From the NCBI RefSeq assembly GCF_030209175.1, contig NZ_JARVSM010000006.1, positions 1-64,000 of the forward strand: a stretch of 64,000 bases of DNA. The letters run 5' to 3'. Made by a program: the position numbers and the translations under genes. Positions within the stretch are counted from its first letter, which is position 1. The number at the start of each line of letters is the position of its first letter. The stretch is from Pseudomonas sp. efr-133-TYG-5 (GTDB taxonomy: Bacteria; Pseudomonadota; Gammaproteobacteria; Pseudomonadales; Pseudomonadaceae). Under the pieces are notes generated by a model. That model made no database searches. It was not told the DNA's origin and saw nothing but the letters and a program-made list of their open reading frames with translations. Below are positions 25,756 through 35,206 of this stretch, one piece after another.

Positions 25756-28700
25756 ATGTGGTGGAGCAAGAAACAAGCGCAGGGAACTGCAGGCCAACGC
25801 ACGCTGGCGGCGCCGATGATCATGCCGCTGGAGCCGCGCATGTTGTTCGACGGTGCCGTCGCCGCCACCGTGGCCGACACCGCCGCCCAGGCCGACACCC
25901 ACGCCACGGCCGATGCGGCGAAGACGCCCACCGCCGATCACCCGACGGCCAGCAAGGACACCCACGGTCAGGCTGACGCCACGCCGGCCGCCAGCCCGGT
26001 CGCGGTGCCGGGGCAGAGCGTGGTGTTCGTCGATTCGCGGGTCAAGGATGCCGACAGTCTGCTGCAGGGTGTCGCGCCCGGCACGCAGGTGGTCAAGCTC
26101 GACGCGGGCAAGGACGGTCTGCAGCAGATCGCCGATTACCTCGACCAGCATCAGGGCGTCAGCTCGGTGCAGATCATTGCCCACGGCAATGCCGGCGACC
26201 TGTGGCTGGGCAACAGTTATCTGTCGGCGGACAACGTCGCCCAGCGCAGTGCGGTGCTGGCGGAAATCGGCAAGGACATGAACGCCGGCGGCGACATCCT
26301 GATCTATGGCTGCTACACCGCCGAAGGCGAGCGCGGCCTGAGTTTCGTCGACTCGCTGGCGCAACTCACCGGGCGCGATGTGGCAGCGTCGAACAACCGC
26401 ACCGGCGTCGGCGGCGACTGGGACCTGGAGATCGCCACCGGCAACATTGAGAGCGCCAGTGTGCTGTCGACCAAGGCCATGAGCGAGTACGAGTGGGGCC
26501 TGGCCACGTGGACTGCGACCAACAACCTCAACACCGGAGTTGGCTCGCTGCGTGCAGCGCTGGCCTCGGCGCAGAACGGCGACATCGTCACGTTCAGCAG
26601 CGGCATGACCGTGCAACTGACCTCTGAACTGCTGATCAACAAGAGCGTCACCGTCGACGGTGACCTGAACAACGACGGTGTGGCTGACGTCACCCTCGAT
26701 GGTCAGTACAAGACCCGCGTGGTGGAAATCACCTCCGGCAGCACCGTGACCCTCGATGGTCTGGTGATCACCCGTGGCCTGGTGTCGGGCAACGGCGGCA
26801 ATGGCGGGTACGGGGCGGCCGGCGCCATGGGTGGCGGGATCTTCAACGCCGGCAACCTGACGCTGACCAACGTGTCGGTGACCGGGAATGCGGCGGCCGG
26901 CGGTGGCGGCGGCGGTGGGGTCACGGGTGCCTTTTATGGCGGCGGCGGCGGAGGCGGCGGTGGCCTGGGCGGTCAGGGCGGCGGCCATGGCGGCACGGCC
27001 GGCCCCGGCATCGGGACGTTGGCCGGGCAGGCTGGCACCGGAGGCATCGGCGGTTACGGCGGCGGCTACGATGCGGTTCACATGGGCGGTCGCGGTGGCA
27101 GCAACACCGGCGGAGCCGGTGGTTTGGGTGTGTCCTATTACAGCAACGGTGGCAATGGCGGCACGGCGAGCAACGGCACCCTGTCCATTGGCGGCGGCGG
27201 TGGCGGCGCCGGCTGGGACAAAGTCGGCGGAGCCGGCGGCAATGCGGCCGGCGGTATCTACAACGCCTCGAGCGGCACCCTGAAAATCGTCGGCACCTCG
27301 GTCATCAGCAACAACCTCGGTGCGGGTGGCGGCGGCGGCGGTGGCGGCGGCATTACCAGCAACGCCTCCAACGGCGGCATCGCCGGGCGCGGTGTCGGCG
27401 CCATCTGGAACCAGGGCGGCACGGTGTTGATCACGGCCGCCAACTTCGCCGCCATCAGTGGCAATGCCGCCGGCAGCGGTGCTGGCGGCGCGGCATTGGG
27501 CGGGGGCAGTACGGGCAGCGTGCCGACAGCCTTCGCGGCCATCTTCAACAACGGCGGCACGCTCAATACGGCGTACGTGGAACCGCCGACCGCGACCATC
27601 GTGGTCAGCGACAACGCATTGAGAATCGGCGAGACCTCGCTGGTGACGATCACCTTCAGCCGTGCGGTCAGCGGTTTCACCAACGCCGACCTGACCATCG
27701 CCAACGGTACACTGAGCGCGGTTTCCAGCGCCGATGGCGGTCTGACCTGGACGGCGACGTTGACGCCGAGCAGCAACATCACCGACACCACCAACCTGAT
27801 CACCCTGGACAACACCGGCGTGGCGGCGATTTCCGACGGTGTGGCGGGCGTCGGCACCACCAGTTCGAACAATTATGCGATCGACACCCAGCGGCCGACC
27901 GCCACCATCGTCATGGCCGACTCGGCGCTGAAGGTCGGCGATACGTCGCTGGTGACCATCACCTTCAGCGAAGCCGTCACCGGTTTCACCAACGCCGACC
28001 TGAGCATCGCCAACGGCACGCTGAGCGCCGTGAGCAGCAGCGACGGCGGCATCACCTGGACAGCGACGTTCACGCCCACGTCGAATATCACCGACGCAAC
28101 CAACCTGATTACCCTGGACAATACCGGGGTAGCCGATCTGGCCGGCAACGCCGGCAGCGGCACCACCGATTCGCCCAACTATGTCGTCGACACCCAGCGC
28201 CCGACGGCCGCCATTGTCGTGGCTGACAACAACCTGGTGGTCGGCGAAACCTCATTGGTGACCATCACCTTCTCCGAAGCCGTGAGCGGTTTCACCAATG
28301 CCGACCTGAGCATCGCCAACGGCACGCTGAGCGCCGTGAGCAGCAGCGATGGCGGCGTTACCTGGACGGCGACGTTCACGCCCACCTCGAATATTACCGA
28401 CGCAACCAACCTGATTACCCTGAACAATACCGGGGTCAGCGACCTGGCCGGCAACGCCGGCAGCGGCACCACCGATTCGAATAATTATGCGATCGACACC
28501 ACGCGTCCGACCGCGACCATCGTGGTCGCCGACTCGGCGCTGCGCATCGGTGAAACGTCGCTGGTGACGATCACCTTCAACAAGGCCGTGAGCGGTTTCA
28601 CCCTGGCCGACCTGACGGTGGCCAACGGTGTGCTCAGTGGCCTGAGCAGCAGCGACGGCGGCATCACCTGGACGGCGACGCTGACCCCGACGAGTGCTGT

Positions 28701-31700
28701 CACCGACACCAGCAACCTGATCGTGCTGGACAATACCGGCGTCAGCGATGTCAACGGCACCCCTGGCGTTGGCAGCACCAGCTCCAACAATTACGCCATC
28801 GACACCCAGCGCCCGAACGCCACCATCGTGCTCGCCGACACGGCACTGAAAATCGGTGACACCTCGCTGGTGACCATCACGTTCAGCGAAGCCGTCACCG
28901 GGTTCACCAACGCTGACCTGAGCATCGCCAACGGCACGCTGAGCGCCGTGAGCAGCAGCGACGGCGGCGTTACCTGGACGGCGACCTTCACCCCGAGCGC
29001 CAACATCAGTGACACCAGCAATCTGCTGACCCTGGACAACACCGGCATTGCCGACCTGGCGGGCAACGCCGGCAGCGGTACCACCGATTCGAACAATTAC
29101 GCGATCGATACCCAGCGCCCGACCGCGATAATCGTCATGGCTGACACCAGCCTCAGCGCCGGCGAGACCTCGCTGGTGACCATCACGTTCAGCGAAGCCG
29201 TCACCGGTTTCACCAACGCCGACCTGAGTGCTGCCAACGGCACGCTGAGCACCGTCAGCAGCAGCGACGGCGGCGTCACCTGGACGGCAACCTTCACGCC
29301 GACGGTCGGTATCAACGACGCCACCAACCTGATCATCCTGAGTAATACCGGGATCGTCGACCTGGCCGGCAACGCGGGTAGCGGGACGACCAACTCCGCC
29401 AACTACACGGTCGACACCGTGCGGCCGACCGCGACGATCATCGTCGCCGATAACGCGCTGAAAATTGGCGAAACCTCGTTGGTGACCATTACCTTCAGCG
29501 AGGCGGTGAGCGGTTTCAGCAACGCCGACCTGAGCATCGCCAACGGCACGCTGAGCGCCGTCAGCAGCAGCGACGGCGGCATCACCTGGACGGCGACCTT
29601 CACCCCGACCAGCAACGTCACCGACGCGACGAACCTGATCACCCTCGACAACAGCGGCGTGCAGAACGCTTCCGGCAACGCCGGCACAGGCACCACCGTT
29701 TCCAACAACTACGCGGTCGACACCCAGCGCCCGACGGCCACCGTGGTGATCGCCGATACGGCACTGGGCATCGGCCAGACGTCGCTGGTCACCATCACCT
29801 TCAGCGAAGCGGTGAGCGGTTTCACCAACGCCGACCTGACCGTCGCCAACGGCACGTTGAGCAACGTCAGCTCCAGCGACGGCGGCACCACCTGGACGGC
29901 CACTTTCACTCCGGCAGCCGGTATCACCGACACCAGCAATGTCATCACCCTGGACAACACCGGTATCGCCGACCTGGCGGGCAACGCCGGCAGCGGTACC
30001 AGCGATTCGAACAACTACGTCATCGACAGCCAGCGTCCGACCGCGACCATTGTCGTGGCCGACACCAGCCTCAGCGCCGGCGAAACCTCCCTGGTGACCA
30101 TCACCTTCAGCGAGGCGGTCAGTGGCTTCGACAACAGCGACCTGTCGGTGGCCAACGGCACCTTGAGCGCGGTCAGCAGCAGCGACGGCGGCATCACCTG
30201 GACAGCGACCTTCACCCCGAACGTCGGCGTGCGCGACGCGACCAACCTGATCATCCTCAATAACAGCGCCATCGCTGACCTGGCGGGCAACGCGGGCACC
30301 GGGACGACCAGTTCTACCAACTACACGATCGACACCGTGTTGCCGACCGCCACCATTGTGGTCGCGGACAATGCGTTGAACATCGGTGAAACGTCGCTGG
30401 TGACCATCACCTTCTCCGAAGCCGTGAGCGGTTTCAGCAACGCCGACCTGAGCATTGCCAACGGCACCTTGAGTGCGGTCAGCAGCAGCGATGGCGGCAT
30501 CACCTGGACGGCCACCTTCAACCCGACCAGCAACGTCACCGACGCGAGCAACCTGATCACCCTCGACAACAGCGGCGTGCAGAACGCTTCCGGCAACGCC
30601 GGCAGCGGCACCACCGTTTCCAACAACTACGCCATCGACACCCAGCGCCCGAGCGCCACCATCGTGGTCGCCGACCCGGCCCTGGGCGTGGGCCAGACCA
30701 CCACAGTGACCATCACGTTCAGCGAGGCCGTCAGCGGTTTCAGCCTGGCCGACCTGACGGTGGCCAACGGTACGCTGTCCGGGCTGAGCACCGCGGACAA
30801 CATCACCTGGACGGCGACCCTCACCCCGACGGCGGGCGTCACTGACACCAGCAACCTCATCACGCTGGATAACACCGGCGTGTCCGACGCGGCAGGCAAC
30901 ACCGGCGGCGGCACCACCGATTCGAACAACTACGCGATCGACAGCCAGCGTCCGACCGCGACGATTGTCCTGGCCGACACCGACCTGCGGCCGGGCGAAA
31001 CCTCGCTGGTGACCATCACCTTCAGCGAGGCGGTCAGCGGATTCGACAATAGCGACCTGAGCGTGGCCAATGGCACGCTGAGCAATGTTGCCTCGAGCGA
31101 TGGCGGGATTACCTGGACGGCAACCTTTACCCCGACCGCCGGCGTCAGTGACGCAAGCAACCTGATCGTTCTGAACAACACCGGCATCAGCGATCTGGCC
31201 GGCAACGCCGGCACGGGCACCACCAGCTCGGCCAACTACGCGGTGCAGACCGAGGTGCCGACGGCGACCATCGTCATCGCCGACACGGCGCTCAAGGCCG
31301 GTGAAACCAGCAGCGTGACCATCACTTTCAGCGAAGCAGTCAGCGGTTTCAGCAACGCCGACCTGACCATCGCCAACGGCACGCTGAGCAACGTCAGCTC
31401 CAGCGACGGCGGCGTTACCTGGACCGCGACCTTCACTCCGACGGCGAACATTACCGACACCAGCAACCTGATCGTCCTCGACAACAGTGGCGTGAGCAAT
31501 GCCTCGGGCAATACCGGGGTCGGCATCACCGTATCGAACAACTTCGCCATCGACACCGCCCTGCCGACCGCGACCATCGTGGTCGCCGACAATCGCCTGG
31601 GCATCGGCGAAACCACCACGGTGACCATCACCTTCAGCGAAGCGGTCAGTGGCTTCGACCTGGCGGACATCAGCGTGGCCAACGGTGTGCTGTCGAATCT

Positions 31701-33051
31701 GCTCAGCGCCGACGGCGGCCAGACCTGGACCGCCACCCTGACACCGACCGCCGGCATCAACGATGCGACCAACCTGATCGTGCTCGACACCGCCGGAGTA
31801 CAGGACCTGGCCGGCAACCTCGGGGCGAGCATTGCCATTTCCAACAACTACGCGCTGGATGCCACCCGGCCGACCGTGAGCATCCTGGTTGCCAACCCGC
31901 ACCTGGGCATTGGCCAGACCACTCAGGTGACGTTCACCTTCAGCGAGGCAGTCAGCGATTTCGACCTGTCCGACCTGAGCGTGACCAACGGTGAGCTGAG
32001 CAACCTCGCCAGCGGCGATGGCGGCAAGACCTGGACGGCGACGTTCACCCCAACCGCGAACGTGACCGACCCGAGCAACTTCATCGCGCTCGATACCAGC
32101 AATGTCAGCGATCTGGCCGGCAATGCCGGCAGCACGGTGGCGGTGTCCAACAACTACGCCCTCGACAGCGAACGGCCGAGCGCCACGGTAGAGATCGCCA
32201 ATCCGCAACTCGGCATCGGCCAGACCTCCCTGGTGACCATCACCTTCAACGAGGCGGTCAGCGGCTTCGACCTGGCCGACCTCAGCGTCGCCAATGGCAC
32301 GTTGAGCAACCTGAGCAGCAGCGACGGCGGCAAGACCTGGACCGCGACCCTGACGCCGAACGCCAATGTCAGCAGTGCCAGCAACGCCATCAGCGTCAAC
32401 GCCGCGGGCGTCAGCGATGCGTCCGGCAACGCCGGCAGCGGGGTCAGCAGCTCCAGCAACTACGCGATCAACACCGTGCCGGCCGTGGTGCCGACGACTC
32501 CGAGCATCGTGGTGACCCCGGATCCGCTGTTCCTCAGCAGCGATCCGGTCGTTGCGCCACCGGCACCGTACGTGCCGTTGCAACCGATCGTATTCACGCC
32601 GCCGACCGGTGATCTCGGTTCACCACTGACCTTCGCGCCGCTGTTCGAGCAACGGGTGCTCGGCAACGGCATCCGGCCGCTGGGCGACATTTTCATCAAT
32701 CACGGGGCGCTGAGCCCGAGCTTCATCGCTCAGGTATTCAGCAGCAGCGACAGCGGCGGTGATGGCTCGGGCCATGGCTTCCTCGGCTTCGGCGGCGGCG
32801 ATGGCGGGGTGTTCGGCAGCAGCACGCTGTCCAGCCTGTTCCACCAGGACAGCGGCGCCGAGCGCGATTCGTTGAACGCCTTCGGCAGTCAGTCGCTCAA
32901 GGGCGCTGACATTACCCAGGGGCTGCGCGGGGTATTCGGCGCGCCGACCCTGGGGCAGCAGTTGCAACAACTCAAGGACACCGAGCAGCAGCGGGTCGAC
33001 AACCTGGCTGCGGCTCTGCAACAGATCGGTATCAGCGAAATACCGGCCTGA
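25756..33051 (+). CDS. Giant LEPR-XLL / DUF4347 surface protein with 16 Ig-like repeats
   Basis: This 2431-residue protein starts at ATG 25756; a GTG at 25747 in frame is possible. It has no classical signal peptide but carries the LEPR-XLL motif LEPRMLFDGA at residues 25-34, found at the N-terminus of many giant bacterial surface proteins. A DUF4347 domain follows (about 88-247; IIAHGNAGDLWLG, ILIYGCYTAEG), then a beta-helix-like segment (about 248-600) interrupted by very glycine-rich stretches (about 349-578). Sixteen Ig-like repeats of 102 residues (about 604-2235; core TITFSEAVSGF, WTATFTP, NNYAIDTQRPTA) lead to a 195-residue C-terminal region without RTX repeats. It is followed by a TolC-like gene, so it is probably exported as an adhesin or matrix protein. 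It is flanked by sulfotransferase and APS kinase genes. Confidence 0.88.
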   Translation: MWWSKKQAQGTAGQRTLAAPMIMPLEPRMLFDGAVAATVADTAAQADTHATADAAKTPTADHPTASKDTHGQADATPAASPVAVPGQSVVFVDSRVKDADSLLQGVAPGTQVVKLDAGKDGLQQIADYLDQHQGVSSVQIIAHGNAGDLWLGNSYLSADNVAQRSAVLAEIGKDMNAGGDILIYGCYTAEGERGLSFVDSLAQLTGRDVAASNNRTGVGGDWDLEIATGNIESASVLSTKAMSEYEWGLATWTATNNLNTGVGSLRAALASAQNGDIVTFSSGMTVQLTSELLINKSVTVDGDLNNDGVADVTLDGQYKTRVVEITSGSTVTLDGLVITRGLVSGNGGNGGYGAAGAMGGGIFNAGNLTLTNVSVTGNAAAGGGGGGGVTGAFYGGGGGGGGGLGGQGGGHGGTAGPGIGTLAGQAGTGGIGGYGGGYDAVHMGGRGGSNTGGAGGLGVSYYSNGGNGGTASNGTLSIGGGGGGAGWDKVGGAGGNAAGGIYNASSGTLKIVGTSVISNNLGAGGGGGGGGGITSNASNGGIAGRGVGAIWNQGGTVLITAANFAAISGNAAGSGAGGAALGGGSTGSVPTAFAAIFNNGGTLNTAYVEPPTATIVVSDNALRIGETSLVTITFSRAVSGFTNADLTIANGTLSAVSSADGGLTWTATLTPSSNITDTTNLITLDNTGVAAISDGVAGVGTTSSNNYAIDTQRPTATIVMADSALKVGDTSLVTITFSEAVTGFTNADLSIANGTLSAVSSSDGGITWTATFTPTSNITDATNLITLDNTGVADLAGNAGSGTTDSPNYVVDTQRPTAAIVVADNNLVVGETSLVTITFSEAVSGFTNADLSIANGTLSAVSSSDGGVTWTATFTPTSNITDATNLITLNNTGVSDLAGNAGSGTTDSNNYAIDTTRPTATIVVADSALRIGETSLVTITFNKAVSGFTLADLTVANGVLSGLSSSDGGITWTATLTPTSAVTDTSNLIVLDNTGVSDVNGTPGVGSTSSNNYAIDTQRPNATIVLADTALKIGDTSLVTITFSEAVTGFTNADLSIANGTLSAVSSSDGGVTWTATFTPSANISDTSNLLTLDNTGIADLAGNAGSGTTDSNNYAIDTQRPTAIIVMADTSLSAGETSLVTITFSEAVTGFTNADLSAANGTLSTVSSSDGGVTWTATFTPTVGINDATNLIILSNTGIVDLAGNAGSGTTNSANYTVDTVRPTATIIVADNALKIGETSLVTITFSEAVSGFSNADLSIANGTLSAVSSSDGGITWTATFTPTSNVTDATNLITLDNSGVQNASGNAGTGTTVSNNYAVDTQRPTATVVIADTALGIGQTSLVTITFSEAVSGFTNADLTVANGTLSNVSSSDGGTTWTATFTPAAGITDTSNVITLDNTGIADLAGNAGSGTSDSNNYVIDSQRPTATIVVADTSLSAGETSLVTITFSEAVSGFDNSDLSVANGTLSAVSSSDGGITWTATFTPNVGVRDATNLIILNNSAIADLAGNAGTGTTSSTNYTIDTVLPTATIVVADNALNIGETSLVTITFSEAVSGFSNADLSIANGTLSAVSSSDGGITWTATFNPTSNVTDASNLITLDNSGVQNASGNAGSGTTVSNNYAIDTQRPSATIVVADPALGVGQTTTVTITFSEAVSGFSLADLTVANGTLSGLSTADNITWTATLTPTAGVTDTSNLITLDNTGVSDAAGNTGGGTTDSNNYAIDSQRPTATIVLADTDLRPGETSLVTITFSEAVSGFDNSDLSVANGTLSNVASSDGGITWTATFTPTAGVSDASNLIVLNNTGISDLAGNAGTGTTSSANYAVQTEVPTATIVIADTALKAGETSSVTITFSEAVSGFSNADLTIANGTLSNVSSSDGGVTWTATFTPTANITDTSNLIVLDNSGVSNASGNTGVGITVSNNFAIDTALPTATIVVADNRLGIGETTTVTITFSEAVSGFDLADISVANGVLSNLLSADGGQTWTATLTPTAGINDATNLIVLDTAGVQDLAGNLGASIAISNNYALDATRPTVSILVANPHLGIGQTTQVTFTFSEAVSDFDLSDLSVTNGELSNLASGDGGKTWTATFTPTANVTDPSNFIALDTSNVSDLAGNAGSTVAVSNNYALDSERPSATVEIANPQLGIGQTSLVTITFNEAVSGFDLADLSVANGTLSNLSSSDGGKTWTATLTPNANVSSASNAISVNAAGVSDASGNAGSGVSSSSNYAINTVPAVVPTTPSIVVTPDPLFLSSDPVVAPPAPYVPLQPIVFTPPTGDLGSPLTFAPLFEQRVLGNGIRPLGDIFINHGALSPSFIAQVFSSSDSGGDGSGHGFLGFGGGDGGVFGSSTLSSLFHQDSGAERDSLNAFGSQSLKGADITQGLRGVFGAPTLGQQLQQLKDTEQQRVDNLAAALQQIGISEIPA
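26800..27490 (+). repeat. Glycine-rich coding tract in the DUF4347 protein
   Basis: The codons run through many GGG, GGNGG and GGAGG blocks, with single Thr, Asn, Tyr or Val residues between. The tract interrupts the beta-helix-like segment (LTNVSVTGNAAAGGGGG; GAIWNQGGTVLI) and resembles the Gly-rich loops of polymorphic surface proteins. Confidence 0.75.
27567..32459 (+). repeat. Sixteen tandem 306-base repeats encoding Ig-like domains
   Basis: Unit boundaries fall every 306 bases (27567, 27873, 28179, 28485, 28791, 29097, 29403, 29709, 30015, 30321, 30627), except that unit 11 (30627-30929) is 303 bases and lacks one residue where SSSDGG becomes STADN. Units 2-10 are very alike at the base level; units 13-16 have drifted. 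The domain type resembles the Big_12-like bacterial Ig domain. Confidence 0.9.
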
Positions 33052-33099
33052 AACACATAACTACTCCAACACTGTGCGGGACCTAGGGGCGATCCAGGG

Positions 33100-34617
33100 A
33101 TGAAGAAAAGTCAGAAGTTGTTCGGCGCCAGCCTGCTGGCGCTGGCGATCAGCGGGTGTGCGGTGACCAGTGAGCCGATTGAGCGCAGCGTCAGCGAGCA
33201 GCGGGCGAAAAGCGATCTGCAGAGCATGTACAAGGATCAGGAGCCGCTGCGCGGCCCGCTGACCCTGCACCAGGCGATGGCCCGCGCGGTGAAATACAAC
33301 CTCGAAGGCCGCTTGAAAATCATGGAGGAAGCGCTGGCCAAGCGGCAGCTCGACCTCGCCAGTTTCGACATGCTGCCGCGCATGGCGCTGGACGCCGGTT
33401 ACGTCGGGCGCAACAACGTCAACGCCTCCAGCAGCCAGAGCGTGCGTACCGGCACCCAGTCCCTGGAACCGTCGACCTCGCAGGATCGCGACCGCGACGT
33501 CGCCGACCTGACCATGGTGTGGAACGTCCTCGACTTCGGCGTCAGCTACATCAGCGCCAAGCAGCAGGGCGACCAGCGCCTGATCGTGCAGGAACGCCGG
33601 CGCAAGGTGATCAACACCATCGTCCAGGACGTGCGCTCGGCCTACTGGCGGGCAATGGCTGCCGAACGCCTGCTCAAGCAGATCGACAGTCTGATGGCGC
33701 GGGTCGATACCGCCCGGCGCAACAGCCAGAGCCTGAGCGATCAGCGTATCGGCGACCCGGTGCAGTCACTCGGCTACCAGCGTTCGCTGATCGAGGCCAC
33801 CCGGCAACTGGAAGAACAGCGCCGCGCCTTGTCCCTGGCGAAAACCGAACTGGCCACCCTGATCAACCTGCCGCTGGGCACCAATCTGACCCTGGCCACC
33901 GATGACGGCTACCAGATTCCGGAACTCAAGGTCGACCTCAGCCGCCTCGAGCAGGAAGCCCTGACCAGCCGTCCGGAACTGCGCGAGCAGGACTACCAGA
34001 CGCGCATCACGGCCGCCGAGACCCGCAAGGCCATGCTGCGGTTGCTGCCGGGCCTGGAGTTCTCCGCCGGCGGGCACTACGACAGCAACTCGTTCCTGGT
34101 CGAACAGGGCTGGGCCGACTACGGCGTCAAAGTCACCTGGAACCTGTTCAACGTGATCTCGGCCCCGGCGGCCATCGACGTTGCCAAGGCTGGCGAAGAG
34201 GTTGCCACCGCGCGGCGTCAGGCCATGTCGATTGCCGTGCTGGCCCAGTTGTATGTGGCCAACGCCAACTATCAGGAGGCGCTGCGCCAGTTCAAGACCA
34301 ACCAGCAGCTGTCGGACATCGACGGGCAGATCGTCGGCCAGCTGCGCAATCGGCATCAGGCGGCCGGGATCGGCGAGCTGGAGCTGATCCAGGGCGAACT
34401 GAACACGCTGCAAGCCGACCTGCGCCGTGATCTGTCCTACGCCGACCTGCGTAACGCCTACGGGCAGATCTTCGCCAGTGCCGGCCTCGACCCGCTGCCG
34501 GACCAGGTGCAGTCGACCCAGGTGCAGTCGATCGCCACGGCGCTGGCCAACCGTGAGTCGGCGTGGGCGGCCGGGGATATCTCGGTGCCCGTGGTGGCCA
34601 ATGCCGCCGGCAAATAA
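33100..34617 (+). CDS. TolC-family outer-membrane lipoprotein
   Basis: This 505-residue outer-membrane channel has a lipoprotein signal (LLALAISGCAVTSEP; Cys about residue 21). The two OEP halves are seen from LTLHQAMARAVKYNLEGRLK onward, with long helical segments. It begins 48 bases after the giant protein and is the likely outer-membrane exit for it, in the same way LapE serves LapA. No ABC gene accompanies it; the HlyD-like set at 17.2-21.4 kb is the nearest possible partner. Its last 17 bases overlap the APS kinase gene. Confidence 0.85.
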   Translation: MKKSQKLFGASLLALAISGCAVTSEPIERSVSEQRAKSDLQSMYKDQEPLRGPLTLHQAMARAVKYNLEGRLKIMEEALAKRQLDLASFDMLPRMALDAGYVGRNNVNASSSQSVRTGTQSLEPSTSQDRDRDVADLTMVWNVLDFGVSYISAKQQGDQRLIVQERRRKVINTIVQDVRSAYWRAMAAERLLKQIDSLMARVDTARRNSQSLSDQRIGDPVQSLGYQRSLIEATRQLEEQRRALSLAKTELATLINLPLGTNLTLATDDGYQIPELKVDLSRLEQEALTSRPELREQDYQTRITAAETRKAMLRLLPGLEFSAGGHYDSNSFLVEQGWADYGVKVTWNLFNVISAPAAIDVAKAGEEVATARRQAMSIAVLAQLYVANANYQEALRQFKTNQQLSDIDGQIVGQLRNRHQAAGIGELELIQGELNTLQADLRRDLSYADLRNAYGQIFASAGLDPLPDQVQSTQVQSIATALANRESAWAAGDISVPVVANAAGK

Positions 34618-35206
34618 TGTCCTGGCGCCGAGCACCAGCGTCAGTCGCGCGCAACGCGAGGCACGCAACGGCCATCGGGGGGCGGCGATCCTGCTGACCG
34701 GTCTGCCGGCGGCGGGCAAGTCGACCCTCGCCCAGGCGCTGCATGCCGAGCTGTTTCGCCGCGGGGTGCAAAGCCTGGTGCTCGACGGTGACGGGCTGCG
34801 GGTCGGGCTCAACCGCGACCTCGGCTTCGCCGACAGCGATCGCCTGGAAAACATCCGACGCGCCAGCGAACTGGCCGCGCTGCTGGTGGAAAACGGGCAG
34901 ATCGTGATTCTGGCCATGATTGCGCCGCTGAGCGAACTGCGTGACGTTTTCGCCCGTCGCCTGGGCGCTGACTATCACGAAGTCTGGTGCAACGCCTCAC
35001 TGGCGGTGTGCGAACAGCGCGATCCGAAGGGGCACTACGCCCGCGCGCGACGGGGCGACCTGCCGGGCTTCACCGGTGTCTCGGCACCTTACGAGCCACC
35101 GGCGCAGGCGGCGCTGATCGTCGAAAGCGGAGCGCTGTCGGTCGAGGCCTGCCTGGACCGCTTGTTGACCTGGCTGGGCGAATCCGCGGTGTTGCCCCAG
35201 GCATGA
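34601..35206 (+). CDS. cysC: Adenylyl-sulfate (APS) kinase
   Basis: This enzyme phosphorylates adenosine 5'-phosphosulfate to PAPS, the sulfate donor for sulfotransferases. The 201-residue protein has the P-loop GLPAAGKST (about residues 33-41), LDGDGLRVGLNRDLGFADSD and the APS kinase block DPKGHYARARRGDLPGFTG followed by PYEPP. ATG 34601 lies within the TolC gene and overlaps its end. It is not joined to cysN or cysD here, so this copy appears dedicated to sulfotransferases in the same operon rather than to cysteine synthesis. Confidence 0.88.
   Translation: MPPANNVLAPSTSVSRAQREARNGHRGAAILLTGLPAAGKSTLAQALHAELFRRGVQSLVLDGDGLRVGLNRDLGFADSDRLENIRRASELAALLVENGQIVILAMIAPLSELRDVFARRLGADYHEVWCNASLAVCEQRDPKGHYARARRGDLPGFTGVSAPYEPPAQAALIVESGALSVEACLDRLLTWLGESAVLPQA

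Noticed and set aside
27567..32459. Regular repeats considered as a CRISPR array
   Set aside because: The 306-base units are contiguous coding repeats in one open frame, without short repeats and unique spacers.
28252..32583. A 1443-residue open frame on the minus strand
   Set aside because: It is the antisense frame of the 306-base repeats of the DUF4347 gene; high GC and repetition keep it open. It has no domain-like sequence or plausible start.
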